The notes under the pieces were generated by a model that was given only the letters and a program-made list of their open reading frames with translations, was not told the origin of the DNA and searched no databases. Positions 44,417 through 53,937 of a DNA stretch of 64,000 bases are shown in pieces. A program made the translations under genes and the position numbers. Every line of letters starts with the position of its first letter. Within the stretch, counting starts at the first letter, position 1. Source of the DNA: a bacterium (GTDB taxonomy: Bacteria > JAMCPX01); contig JAJYUJ010000002.1 of the NCBI GenBank assembly GCA_021792615.1, forward strand, positions 41,495-105,494, read 5' to 3'.

Positions 44417-46597
44417 ATGTCGCAAAATAATATGGAAACGTCACGCCCGGACAGATGGGAGCACTTATTGCTCATGATTGCAGCTTTTTTTTCTCTTCTC
44501 TCTCTTTCAGGATGCATCCGGCAATCAACGTACAATGAACACTCCAGTAAGCTTTTGGGAACATATGAGCTTGACTATCATGCCGGCACACAAACATTGA
44601 GAATTAAATCTATCGATGTGACACCACCGAAGGCGAATCAGACTATATCAGGCACGGCAGGATTATTTCAGTCTGGCAGCACCCTATTTAACGGTAATCT
44701 CGTTACAGCACCGCTGTATATAGTAAATAATGATACCTCCCCCTGGACAGGCGTCGAGATGCAGGCATATGGTATCATATCCGGCAACCCTACAGCAGCT
44801 TTTTCAGACCTCGGTACGGGCTGGTACGCTGATCATCCCCCTTCCGGAGCATGGGGTTGGATTTTTACATCGAGGTCAGCCGGCTCTCCGTTTACGATAC
44901 CGTCCGGAGGGCAGTCGGCAAACAAGATCATAGGATTCAACGCATCGTCAAATTTCGTTGCATGGGTTTATATCTATGCAGATGCGCCGGTGATAACCGG
45001 TATTGCCATCGGAACGGACGGATCTACAATCACTGTATCCGGCTACAATTTTTCTACTACGCAGAGATATATACTCTGCAACGGTACGGCCATCCCAGTC
45101 CTGTCCTGGTCCGACAGATCTATAATCGCAACCATGCCGTCCGGCACTGTAACCGCTGATATTGTCGTTGATACCGTTGACCCGAATACGCCGTATTCGA
45201 ATACGTTCGTCATATCGAACCGCCTGTCGCTGCCGCCGGCAGTCGCATTGTTTCTTGACTCGTCAGGTTCTATGACATCCCTGCCGTGTGCAATGTTTGA
45301 TGGAGATGATGCGTGCGGTGTTACTGCGATAAATCCGACAAGTACATTTTTCGTGAACACCCTTGGTTACGCTCCGAACACAGATTACGGATACTCCGGG
45401 ACAAATCCTGTATGTTTTGACTCGAATATCTCACCGGGAGGTGAAGGATGTTTTTATGGCGGGACCCAATCGGGCACTACGACGGAAGGTCCTCTTGGAA
45501 ATAATATGACGCCCAGCGGTGCGCATGTTTATGCGAATGGCTATTTTGCAACAACTCTCCCGGGTTATTGCGCAACCGTTACTACGACAGGGACCGGTAG
45601 CATCAGCGGCATACTACCAAGCTATTGGTACGATTGCGGGACGATTCAATATTTCTGTTATCACAGATATGCGGGCATTGCATCGAGAAATCAATGCATA
45701 AGCCAGCTTCAAAGTTTAGGTTACTGGTTCGGTGGAACGGATTCTTATGGCGCATATTCATTTTATTCGGGAAACTTTTTGAACTTCTATCCGCCGAAGT
45801 TCGTTCTTCTGAAAAAAGGTATTCGTGAAACGATTGAATATAATTCTGATCTGTACGCAACCGGACACGGTGTGCGTCTCGGAATCTTTTCATTCAGCTC
45901 TGATTCAACGGGTGCTGAAACAGATGTCAATATATATCCGCCTTGTTCTCAATTTACTACCGTTCCAAGTATCAGTATGTATTTGGCAGCACTTTATAAG
46001 CTGACCTTTGACCACGCTACCCCGCTTGCCGGGGCGATTGTTCAGGTTGCCGGGTATTTTGCAAACATCTCCACCAATTCGGCATGGTGGGATAATCTTG
46101 CCTGTAATAATAATACATATTGTTCCGGTCTGGCAGGCAGCAACCCCGAAGGGGCATGTTCTCCACTTGATTCATGGTGCGGGTGTTATTCGGTCAACCT
46201 GTCCAACGAACAAAACGACATTATCGTGATTACCGACAGTAATGAGAATTCCGGTCCTTCAGGGATACCAGGTTGGCCTATAGCGACGTATGATCTAAAT
46301 ACCAGCGGCGAATCAACAGCGTGCCCATTGGCTCCGGGTGGATCATGCAACATAGATGAGGTTACAGGCTTTATTTATAATAATAGCGTAAGGCCTCCAT
46401 CTCAGACCGCCTATTCAGTGAACATAAACAGCTATATGATAAGTCTTGCCGGATTATCAAATACCAGCACTACGCTCGACACAATAGCATTGCAAAGGGC
46501 GGCAGCGAATGGAGGCGGCTTGTTTATAAATTCATCGAACTGGCAGGCTTTGGAAACAGCATGTGAAACCGTATTGACAGCCATCAATCATCATTGA
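44417..46597 (+). CDS. Large lipoprotein with IPT/TIG-like and vWA-like domains
   Basis: 726 residues. Lipoprotein signal (LSLSGC near residue 33). Residues ~195-265 look like an IPT/TIG domain (TITVSGYNFSTTQRYILC). From ~275 a vWA-type fold begins with MIDAS motif LFLDSSGSM, and continues with a long Cys/Tyr/Gly-rich insert (about 290-480) before further vWA strands (VRLGIFSFSSD, IIVITDSNEN). The layout recalls the N-terminal part of PilY1-like adhesins, but no beta-propeller follows. Cell-surface adhesion is inferred only. AGGAAGG is the ribosome site. Located in accessory DNA. Confidence 0.75.
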   Translation: MSQNNMETSRPDRWEHLLLMIAAFFSLLSLSGCIRQSTYNEHSSKLLGTYELDYHAGTQTLRIKSIDVTPPKANQTISGTAGLFQSGSTLFNGNLVTAPLYIVNNDTSPWTGVEMQAYGIISGNPTAAFSDLGTGWYADHPPSGAWGWIFTSRSAGSPFTIPSGGQSANKIIGFNASSNFVAWVYIYADAPVITGIAIGTDGSTITVSGYNFSTTQRYILCNGTAIPVLSWSDRSIIATMPSGTVTADIVVDTVDPNTPYSNTFVISNRLSLPPAVALFLDSSGSMTSLPCAMFDGDDACGVTAINPTSTFFVNTLGYAPNTDYGYSGTNPVCFDSNISPGGEGCFYGGTQSGTTTEGPLGNNMTPSGAHVYANGYFATTLPGYCATVTTTGTGSISGILPSYWYDCGTIQYFCYHRYAGIASRNQCISQLQSLGYWFGGTDSYGAYSFYSGNFLNFYPPKFVLLKKGIRETIEYNSDLYATGHGVRLGIFSFSSDSTGAETDVNIYPPCSQFTTVPSISMYLAALYKLTFDHATPLAGAIVQVAGYFANISTNSAWWDNLACNNNTYCSGLAGSNPEGACSPLDSWCGCYSVNLSNEQNDIIVITDSNENSGPSGIPGWPIATYDLNTSGESTACPLAPGGSCNIDEVTGFIYNNSVRPPSQTAYSVNINSYMISLAGLSNTSTTLDTIALQRAAANGGGLFINSSNWQALETACETVLTAINHH

Positions 46598-46685
46598 AAC
46601 CCAATGGTTGCTTGAAGAGACCTTCCCCCGGGTTTGTTTTTCGGGGAACACGGAGCCTGCCTCCCAAAGTTAGGACTCATTCTCC

Positions 46686-46847
46686 TCAGTGAAACGCATA
46701 GACATAGCCATCGGTAGAACCGATATAGACCGTGCCGTCTGCACCGATCGCCGGGGATGCTTCCTCAGAATTGGCGGCACCCACGTAATACTGCCATTGG
46801 ACTGAGCCATCCGAGGAAGAACTGGGGTCGTGGCTACACAGGCTGAC
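46686..46847 (-). pseudogene. Fragment of a PQQ-type beta-propeller gene
   Basis: Minus-strand codons encode a single propeller blade, WQYYVGAANSEEASP and AIGADGTVYIGSTDGYVYAF, then a stop. Complete proteins have many such blades. No start, signal or further blade is visible upstream. Remnant of a lost gene. Confidence 0.6.
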
Positions 46848-46849
46848 CA

Positions 46850-47392
46850 AGGCATTCGGTTGATATGATAGGGAGTAAAGGTGCCTGATTTTGACTTGTG
46901 ACAAAAGAATTGCTGGTTTCTTTCAAACCGTTCCATGAGATTCGATCTTCCTGGGGAAGTTGGGTGTCCATGAATTCCATATATCAAACCCCGTTGGAAA
47001 GGACAAGCATCGTTAATGAAAGTATAAGGGGGGTTGCCATAAAATGTAGCAAAAAGTGCGCCCCAGCGGTTCGCCCCTACATTCAATCCAACACCTATAC
47101 ATCCCTGCGCCCATCTTGGTAGAGGGCGTTAAAACATCAGACCTCGCCTTTATCTTCTACGGATGTAGGATTAAAGGACAGATTCTTCGGTACCTTCAGA
47201 ACGACAGGAGGCAAAACATATTGCCCTCGGAAAACCCCCTTTCTCCCCCTTGATAGGGGGAAGATAAGATAGACCTCATGGCCCAAGCTCCTCAGCCAGA
47301 GGAAAATCCGTCCTTTGGCGGAAAATAGATGAGGGGACAACCGGGCTTCCGCTTTGCGTGCCTTAAGCTGTCCCCTCGGAGGGTTATTCCGT
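46850..47392. other. Gene-free accessory stretch with hairpins
   Basis: No intact gene. The region contains C/G-run sequences near 47232-47262 and a hairpin GAGGGGACA (47331-47339) / TGTCCCCTC (47369-47377) just before the end of the minus-strand oxidoreductase gene, which may act as its terminator. Confidence 0.4.
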
Positions 47393-49459
47393 TTATAAAG
47401 ACCTTTGTACGATCTCTGCTATATCGAGCACTTTGACGTTATCTTCAACGCCCTTGTCTTTTACTCCATCGTCAATCATGGTCATACAGAACGGGCATGC
47501 GGTTGCGATAACATCGGGGTTCAGGGACAATGCCTCTGCAGTCCTCACCCTGTTGATACGGTCGCCTTCTTTTTCCTCAAGCCACATCCTCGCACCTCCT
47601 GCGCCGCAGCAGAAGCTGTTTTTGTGACTGCGTTTCATTTCAACCATCTTTACCTGCGGTACGGCTGCAACGACATCACGCGGCTCTGCGTAGATATTAT
47701 TGTGCCTGCCGAGGTAGCATGAGTCATGGTAGGTAACGGTCTTTTCCATGGCCTTTACCGGATTCAATCTGCCCTCTTTGATAAGCTGGCTGATGAACTG
47801 TGAGTGATGGATAACCTCATAATTTCCGCCAAACTCGGGGTAATCGTGCTTGAGCGTGTAATACCCATGCGGACATGCGGTTACAATCTTTTTCACCTTG
47901 TACTTGTTGAGCGTTTCTACGTTCTGCTTTGCGAGGGCCTGGAACGCATACTCGTTGCCCGCCCTTCTTACCCAATCTCCGCAGCACGTCTCTTCTGTGC
48001 CGAGCACCGAGAACTTTACCTTGGCCGCCTGCATAAGTTTGACGAATGCAATGGCAATCTTTTTGTTCCTGTCGTCGTAAGCCCCGGCACACCCTACCCA
48101 GAACAGGATATCGGCATCCGGCTGCTCAGCCATGGTCTTCACGCCGAGGCCCTCTGCCCATTCAAGCCGGGCATCGGAACCGAGCCCCCACGGGTTGCCG
48201 TTCGTATCGTTGTTTCTGAATGTTGCGGACAACTCCTGCGGCATCTTGCTCTCGGTCATAACAAGATACCTTCTCATATCTATAATATCCCTGATATGTT
48301 CATTTGCTACAGGGCAGATCGCCTGGCATGCGCCGCACGTTGTACATGCCCAGAGCTCCTGCGGAGAAATGGACGTGGCTGTAGCATGTTCTTTGGGATG
48401 TTCTTTTTTAAAGGCCATGCGCTGTTCACCCGCTGCGTCGTCCGCGATAAGGGTGGCCCTTTGGTCGTCCGGCAGTTTTTCGCCGGCTTTTAACTTCAGG
48501 ATCTTCGGACCGTTTGCTTTCATATTTTCCTTGATGTTCAGAATAACCTCTCTCGGTGAAAGGATCTTACCCGTATTTGCTGCGGGACAGTCATCCGTAC
48601 ACCGGCCGCATTCCGTACATGCAGGTCCGTCAAGCAGTTGTTTCCACGTTAATTCCTCAAACTTCGAAACACCGAAGGTCTCAACGCCCTCTGCCTCGAA
48701 GTTTATGGGCTGAAGCTGCATGGTTTTTTCCGAAAGATTGAGGAAAAAATTGTTCGGTATTGCACCGAGTATATGCAGGTGCTTTGAGTTCGGAATAAAA
48801 TCAAGGAAGAATAAAAGCATGAGTACATGCAGCCACCAAATTACCTCGTATGTTACGGGAGATAAGGGGTTCGTAACATGGAAAATCTTTATGTACGTAC
48901 CGGCAAAGAGCATCCAGTTTACTGCACCCGACACAGGCTCATCGGGGTTTACGCCGTTGCTTATATTCATGGCAAACAGGGTGAGCATAAGCCCTGTTAT
49001 AAGACCGAGTATCAAGTAAGAACCAAAGTGATAGTTCAGCTTTTGGGGATGTTCTATAAACCTCCTTGCAAGGGACATGAGGATCGCAATGAGGACTGCC
49101 GCTGCCATAAAGTCCTGGGAAAAGATGAATAAATTATAGAGGGGATAACCTAAAAACTTAAAGGTAAATCCATGCACCAGTCCTCCGGCAAGTATCTCTA
49201 TCTCTCCGAGCAGCAGGATCATGAATCCCCAGAAGATCATAAAGTGCATGATACCGGCATACAGGATATCACCCTTGGGGCGCTTGAAATTTGCGAGCTG
49301 GAAGATGGCATTGCGTATCATCATCCATGTCCGCTTACCGATTCGATCGAACCGGTTTTCCGGTTTACCGAGCAGGACAAACTTTGCTAAGGTGATTACT
49401 TTGTAGAAAAAATAGCTTAATGAAACAATTAAAACTATGGCTACAAAAATTGATTTCAT
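47393..49459 (-). CDS. Membrane Fe-S oxidoreductase, ETF:menaquinone oxidoreductase-like
   Basis: 688 residues. About six N-terminal helices form a NarI-like cytochrome b domain. Two [4Fe-4S] motifs follow, CTECGRCTDDCPAANTGK (about residue 275) and CTTCGACQAICPVANEH (about 375). Two CCG domains contain GTEETCCGDW, HDSCYLGRHN and FCCGAGGARMW. This architecture, directly behind etfBA, matches the EMO proteins that pass electrons from acyl-CoA dehydrogenases via ETF to methylmenaquinone in syntrophic bacteria. It should be an inner-membrane enzyme. About 100 bp with a hairpin separate it from etfA. Confidence 0.9.
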   Translation of the reverse strand: MKSIFVAIVLIVSLSYFFYKVITLAKFVLLGKPENRFDRIGKRTWMMIRNAIFQLANFKRPKGDILYAGIMHFMIFWGFMILLLGEIEILAGGLVHGFTFKFLGYPLYNLFIFSQDFMAAAVLIAILMSLARRFIEHPQKLNYHFGSYLILGLITGLMLTLFAMNISNGVNPDEPVSGAVNWMLFAGTYIKIFHVTNPLSPVTYEVIWWLHVLMLLFFLDFIPNSKHLHILGAIPNNFFLNLSEKTMQLQPINFEAEGVETFGVSKFEELTWKQLLDGPACTECGRCTDDCPAANTGKILSPREVILNIKENMKANGPKILKLKAGEKLPDDQRATLIADDAAGEQRMAFKKEHPKEHATATSISPQELWACTTCGACQAICPVANEHIRDIIDMRRYLVMTESKMPQELSATFRNNDTNGNPWGLGSDARLEWAEGLGVKTMAEQPDADILFWVGCAGAYDDRNKKIAIAFVKLMQAAKVKFSVLGTEETCCGDWVRRAGNEYAFQALAKQNVETLNKYKVKKIVTACPHGYYTLKHDYPEFGGNYEVIHHSQFISQLIKEGRLNPVKAMEKTVTYHDSCYLGRHNNIYAEPRDVVAAVPQVKMVEMKRSHKNSFCCGAGGARMWLEEKEGDRINRVRTAEALSLNPDVIATACPFCMTMIDDGVKDKGVEDNVKVLDIAEIVQRSL

Positions 49460-49485
49460 GTTACCTCCTTATTTGCGGGACAACG

Positions 49486-49518
49486 TACCCCGTTACAGGC
49501 ACTGCCCTTAACGGGGTA
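49486..49518 (-). other. Intercistronic hairpin between etfA and the oxidoreductase
   Basis: Perfect 10-bp inverted repeat TACCCCGTTA (49486-49495) / TAACGGGGTA (49509-49518) with a 13-base loop and no U-tract. More likely an mRNA-stability or processing element than a terminator. Confidence 0.55.
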
Positions 49519-49555
49519 ACTGCATTGCCCCTGCTCCGAATGCGTGTAATGTTCT

Positions 49556-50533
49556 TTACTTAACTTTCTTGATTTCTTCAACCAATTCAGGCACTGCCTT
49601 TGCAAAATCGGCAACAAGCCCGTAGTCCGCTATCTGAAAGATCGGGGCATCCGGGTCCTTGTTTATGGCAACGATTGTTTTGGAATCTTTCATGCCTGCA
49701 AGGTGCTGGATCGCACCGGATATACCGATCGCTATGTAAAGGTTCGGTGCAACTATCTTGCCCGTTTGTCCGACCTGAAGATCGTTCGGCACCCATCCTG
49801 CATCCACAGCAGCCCTTGAAGCACCTATCGCAGCACCAAAGAGGTCTGCAAGCTGTTCTATGATTTTAAATCCTTCGGGCCCTTTCAGTCCTCTTCCTCC
49901 GGATATAACCACACTTGCATCCGCCAATTGCGGCCTGGTTGATTTATGCTCTATGACCTCGAGGGATTTTGCCTTGAGTGCACCCTGGTCTATTTTCACA
50001 CTGACCGGCGTGATCGGCGATGCCGCAGACACAGCCTCGGCATGTGCAAACGCCGTTCCTCTTACCGTCGCAACGATGGTGTCACCGCTTACCTCGACAT
50101 CCGCAACCATACTTCCTGCCCACATTGCCCTTGTAAACCCGGCAATTTTCCCACCGTCGGTTTTGATCGAAAGGATATCGGAAACCATCCCTGCCTTGAG
50201 TTTGACGGCAAGTCTTGGAAAAAGGTCCTTGGAGAAGGCGGACGTCGTTGCAAGGACGAGCCCTGCTGACTGGGATTTGACAGCCTCGAATGCCGCAATT
50301 GCATACGCCTCTGCCGTGTATCCGGCAAGTGATGCGTCCTCAACGGTTATAACGCCGTCAGCGCCAAAACGTGATGCCGCTTCTTTTGCCTTATCGATTC
50401 CCGATCCAATAAGCAGAAGGAAAGATTTCCCTGACGTCGCTTTTGCCGCATCAATACCTGCCTTAATCGCAGAAAGACTCTGCTTTACCAGATCACCGTT
50501 TTTATGTTCGCACAGTATTATTACATTACCCAT
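49556..50533 (-). CDS. etfA: Electron transfer flavoprotein alpha subunit
   Basis: 325 residues. N-terminal domain I ([11 protein letters not shown]) and the conserved C-terminal FAD domain: [54 protein letters not shown], and [19 protein letters not shown]. With EtfB it shuttles electrons from acyl-CoA dehydrogenases. It begins 11 bp after etfB. No extra ferredoxin domain, so this is not the bifurcating type with N-terminal Fe-S clusters. Confidence 0.96.
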   Translation of the reverse strand: MGNVIILCEHKNGDLVKQSLSAIKAGIDAAKATSGKSFLLLIGSGIDKAKEAASRFGADGVITVEDASLAGYTAEAYAIAAFEAVKSQSAGLVLATTSAFSKDLFPRLAVKLKAGMVSDILSIKTDGGKIAGFTRAMWAGSMVADVEVSGDTIVATVRGTAFAHAEAVSAASPITPVSVKIDQGALKAKSLEVIEHKSTRPQLADASVVISGGRGLKGPEGFKIIEQLADLFGAAIGASRAAVDAGWVPNDLQVGQTGKIVAPNLYIAIGISGAIQHLAGMKDSKTIVAINKDPDAPIFQIADYGLVADFAKAVPELVEEIKKVK

Positions 50534-50544
50534 TTCAGCCTCCT

Positions 50545-51297
50545 CTATATGACCTTTGCTTCGTTCTTTAGTTTGGTTACAAGATCCTGCACGGATTCCA
50601 CTTTCACCCCGCCCTTTCGCTTGGGCGGCTCTGTCAGTTTTTTAACGGTAACGCGGGGTTTTACCGCAGCACCGAGGGCGTCGACAGTAACTTCTTTTAC
50701 GGGTTTTTGCTTTGCCTTCATGATATTGGGCAAAGACGCATACCGGGGGGTATTCAGTCTCAGGTCTGCCGTGATAACACAAGGCAGCTCGACCTCTTTC
50801 ACCTCAAGTCCGCCGTCAATCTCCCGTGTTACCTTTGCCTTTTTCTTGTCGTCCGAAATCTCCACTTTTGAAGCAAACGCCGCCTGTGGATACCCGAGGA
50901 GCTCGGCAAGCATAAAGCCGGCTGCGCCCATATCATCGTCAACGGCCTGCTTTCCAAGAATAATGATGTCGGGCTTTTCCTGCTCAACGACTTTTTGCAG
51001 GATATTCGCGACATCGTAAGAATCATAGCTGCCGGTATAGTTGACAAATATGCCTCTGTCCGCCCCCATGGCAAGTGCGGCGCGCATCTGTTCGGTAACC
51101 ACCTTTTCTCCGATGGAAACGACGACAACTTCGCCGGTTTGCTTTTCTTTTATCCTCAATGCCTCTTCCACAGCGATCTCGTCAAATGGATTAACAACAA
51201 ACTTCACACCCTCTGTCTGTATCCATGACCCATCGGGTTTTATCTTGAGTTTTGCCTCTGGATCACTCACCCTTTTAACAGTTACAAGAATTTTCAC
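50545..51297 (-). CDS. etfB: Electron transfer flavoprotein beta subunit
   Basis: 250 residues. Conserved strands KILVTVKRVSDPEAKL, NPFDEIAVEEALRIKE, and ADRGIFV, plus the PDIIILGKQAVDDDMGA adenine-nucleotide region and VTREIDGG. The start is GTG at 51297, preceded by GAGGAGG; an open frame to 51366 overlaps the tetR gene and would add an unconserved extension. It is 17 bp after the TetR gene in one operon. Confidence 0.95.
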   Translation of the reverse strand: MKILVTVKRVSDPEAKLKIKPDGSWIQTEGVKFVVNPFDEIAVEEALRIKEKQTGEVVVVSIGEKVVTEQMRAALAMGADRGIFVNYTGSYDSYDVANILQKVVEQEKPDIIILGKQAVDDDMGAAGFMLAELLGYPQAAFASKVEISDDKKKAKVTREIDGGLEVKEVELPCVITADLRLNTPRYASLPNIMKAKQKPVKEVTVDALGAAVKPRVTVKKLTEPPKRKGGVKVESVQDLVTKLKNEAKVI

Positions 51298-51314
51298 GGT
51301 TACCTCCTCAATGG

Positions 51315-51920
51315 TTATTTTTTTATAGCTATACCGTTTATCAAAACTTCCGCGGCATCTTTGCAAAGCTTTTCGATCGAATACTTAGAGTCGCCCGCAA
51401 GAACCCATATCAGCGTCAGCTCATCAAGCGCACCGAATACCATCCTCTTGATAATACCGGGCATAAGGTGTTTCGCCACGAGCCCTTTTGCCTGGGCATC
51501 CCGTATAATACCGGATATAATGTTGAGATATTCTTTGAACTTTATGTTTTTGTATTCCTTAATGAACTTATTACTCTGTCTTAACTCAACTGATATGACC
51601 TCTGCAAGGAATTTATCCTTTTTAATGAGTTCGAAATGAATTTTTATGAAAGCGCGCAGTTGTTCGATGGGATCGGTGATGGAAGAAAGCCTTTCGTTTA
51701 CCATTTGTATAATCTGATTCATGCTTTCTTCGAAGAGCGACACGAGGAGGATGTCCTTGTTCTTAAAATAAAGATAGATGGTGCCGTCGGCGACGTTTGC
51801 CTCCTTTGCAATATCCGATATGCGGGTATTGTAAAATCCCTTCCTGGCAAAGGTTTTAATAGCCGCCCTCAGTATTTGCTCATGCTTGTCATTTTTCTCG
51901 TGATTAACGGTATTTTTCAT
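51315..51920 (-). CDS. TetR-family regulator, FadR-like
   Basis: 202 residues. N-terminal HTH: KHEQILRAAIKTFARKGF, TRISDIAKEANVADGTIYLYF. The C-terminal helical domain resembles acyl-CoA-responsive TetR repressors. It is the first gene of a tetR-etfB-etfA-oxidoreductase operon, and its upstream region holds a perfect copy of the Bacillus FadR operator. Hence it probably represses fatty-acid electron-transfer genes and is released by long-chain acyl-CoA. The ATG at 51920 is preferred over a TTG at 51926. Confidence 0.9.
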   Translation of the reverse strand: MKNTVNHEKNDKHEQILRAAIKTFARKGFYNTRISDIAKEANVADGTIYLYFKNKDILLVSLFEESMNQIIQMVNERLSSITDPIEQLRAFIKIHFELIKKDKFLAEVISVELRQSNKFIKEYKNIKFKEYLNIISGIIRDAQAKGLVAKHLMPGIIKRMVFGALDELTLIWVLAGDSKYSIEKLCKDAAEVLINGIAIKK

Positions 51921-51935
51921 AGGCAATTACAATAT

Positions 51936-51971
51936 TGAATGAATAGTCATTCATTTTTAACCGTTTGTCAA
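51936..51971 (-). promoter_or_regulatory. FadR-type operator and promoter of tetR-etfBA
   Basis: TGAATGAATAGTCATTCA (51936-51953) is a perfect 7-bp dyad with 4-base spacer and fits every position of the Bacillus FadR consensus TGAATGAMTANTCATTCA. A minus-strand TTGACA (51971-51966) is upstream; the -10 box is poorly defined (GACTAT at 17 bp) and would be covered by the operator. Confidence 0.8.
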
Positions 51972-52052
51972 GGTGATTTTGACGCAGTGTTTTGTTCCGC
52001 GAATGCGGCAGGAAAAGTATGGCGGCGTTATTGCGAATCCGTATCCGGTGGA

Positions 52053-52107
52053 TTAACCCGGAAAATGCAGCCAATTCCTCTTTCTTTTTACCACCCTTGA
52101 CGGACAG
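52053..52107. repeat. Degenerate copy of two intergenic repeats
   Basis: TTAACCCGGAAAATGC (52053-52068) matches an arm of the 61-bp repeat at 23532, and CTTGACGGACAGCCTG just after it resembles the end of the element at 811-977. Confidence 0.4.
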
Positions 52108-52111
52108 CCTG

Positions 52112-53566
52112 TTATAATGACTTCAGGTAAATCGCTATGTTCCTTAATTGTTCTTTCGTCAACAAAGGGTGATCCGGCATAACGTTATACACTTCCTTTC
52201 CGAGAAGAACTTCATGACCGCCGGATTTGAAATGCTTTCCCGGAGTGGCAATCTGCGTTTCGAGCCAGCTAATGCTATGCTCCCTTACCCCTTTGTCGCT
52301 TAAATCTACGGACATGGTGCCGCCTACTCCCCGAATGGAATGGCAGGAGAGGCAGTCCTGCGATTTCACCAGTTCCATCCCCGTAGACGTTGGTGAACTT
52401 GAAGCGGTGGGTATGGTTTCTCCGCTCACGGCACCGGCAGAGTAAGGGGGAAGTTCGGGAGGGCTGATGATAAACGCGGGACCGTGGAGCGATTCTAAAA
52501 ATGCAACCAATTCTTTTTCTTCTTTTAACGTTAAATGAAGCGGCTTCAGCATCTTTGATTTGTTTGCTACGTTTTTGCCGCCTCCTTTATTGAAGAATTC
52601 AACGACATTTAATAATCCCCGTATGGCCCCGTTATGCATGTAGTATGGCCCAACCGCATCTATCAAGCTGGGCGTTCCGAATTTGTCCATATCGGACTCC
52701 TTATGGGTAACGAAATATCTTCCGAGGTCTCTGTGTATCGTACTGGGATCTTTTATGCCGGCTTTGTAAGCAAAGTAGTGTCTGGCAGCGGCATTGAGCT
52801 TTTGTTCTTCTCCGGTTAACGGCAGTTCCGGTACGCCTAATGCATGAAAACCGTTGTCGGTGAAAACCGGCCCGTAATGACACCGGATGCATCCCGCTTT
52901 TCCGGTAAACAATTTAAAACCGGCGAGGGCTTGTTTTGACAGTGCGTTTTTGTCCCCGTTCACATAGCTATAAAAAGGAGTTTGGGTGACGACTATAGTT
53001 CTTTCGAAGGAGGCCAGTGCCTGAGCAATCATTTCTGGTGTGATCACATCGGAATGGAACACCTGTTTGAACATTTCCCTGTAAACGGGTATTTCATATA
53101 ACCTTGCCGCTAAATAATTCAGGTGCATGTTCATTTCAAACGGCGCCCCGATAGGACCCAGCGCCTGTTCTTCAAGGGAGCCCGCCCTGCCGTCCCAGAA
53201 TAAATATTTTAGGTATGCCGCGTCAATTACAGAATCAACCGCCCTCCAGTGCATGGTCGAGGGGAAAGACAGGGATAGCCTTGTCGGAGAGACGAATCCT
53301 GCCGCAGGGATATGGCATGTGGAACATGCTATTGCACCATTGCCCGAAAGCCTCGGGTCGAAAAACAGCATTTTCCCGAGTTTTATTTTTTCCGGTGTCT
53401 GTGGATTGTTTTTAGGAACCGGCACCGGATACGGTTTAAAGCTTTCCAGGCTAACCGCAAAAGAACTTGCCGGTTTAAGGAGCAATAATAAAACCAGAAG
53501 ACCCGCGGCGACAAAAACAATGACGCCTATGCTTTTTCTGTTCCGTAAATAAGTTTTGTTCAGCAT
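52112..53566 (-). CDS. Di-haem peroxidase (MauG/CcpA type) with a third, C-terminal haem
   Basis: 484 residues. N-terminal membrane anchor or signal (residues 12-38). Two CXXCH motifs of the bacterial cytochrome c peroxidase fold: CSTCHIPAAGF (about 82) and CIRCHYGP (about 231), plus YYMHNGAIRGLLNVVEFFN. A further cytochrome c domain at the C-terminus has CLSCHSIRG (about 408). It would reduce hydrogen peroxide in the periplasm. A strong AAGGAGG lies 10 nt before the ATG. Monocistronic by position. The additional haem could take electrons from a donor cytochrome. Confidence 0.9.
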   Translation of the reverse strand: MLNKTYLRNRKSIGVIVFVAAGLLVLLLLLKPASSFAVSLESFKPYPVPVPKNNPQTPEKIKLGKMLFFDPRLSGNGAIACSTCHIPAAGFVSPTRLSLSFPSTMHWRAVDSVIDAAYLKYLFWDGRAGSLEEQALGPIGAPFEMNMHLNYLAARLYEIPVYREMFKQVFHSDVITPEMIAQALASFERTIVVTQTPFYSYVNGDKNALSKQALAGFKLFTGKAGCIRCHYGPVFTDNGFHALGVPELPLTGEEQKLNAAARHYFAYKAGIKDPSTIHRDLGRYFVTHKESDMDKFGTPSLIDAVGPYYMHNGAIRGLLNVVEFFNKGGGKNVANKSKMLKPLHLTLKEEKELVAFLESLHGPAFIISPPELPPYSAGAVSGETIPTASSSPTSTGMELVKSQDCLSCHSIRGVGGTMSVDLSDKGVREHSISWLETQIATPGKHFKSGGHEVLLGKEVYNVMPDHPLLTKEQLRNIAIYLKSL

Positions 53567-53937
53567 AACAACGCAACCTCCTTCTTATTAATCTTTTACT
53601 CCGTCCGGAAGCCGGCCGTTCCCGGCGGACCCCCTTGCCCTCATTTTACTTTCCTCGAAAAAAGGGATTCTGCAAAACAATAGAAGTTTTTAAGGGATTT
53701 TAGGGATTTATACGATTTACTCTCATTGTCTGCATTTTATTTTGTTTAAATTTTGCTGTCAATGTAAACAGGCGAATTTGATTATAACCATGTCCTTTCT
53801 ATAAGAGGTTTACGGAGCGCATGGTTATTGCTCATTACATAAACTACCTTTTGTCCCAAACGCTCTTTTAGGGTTTAGCATGCTCCGTGGGACAAAATAT
53901 CTGGCTTTTTTTACGGAATAATACTATAGAGACCTGT
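53567..53937. other. Intergenic region with a long inverted repeat
   Basis: No gene of its own. A perfect 10-bp inverted repeat TTTTGTCCCA (53849-53858) / TGGGACAAAA (53888-53897) encloses 29 bases and is followed by CTGGCTTTTTTTAC. It could be a structured leader or the remains of an insertion end. The rest is A/T-rich and unremarkable. Confidence 0.45.
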
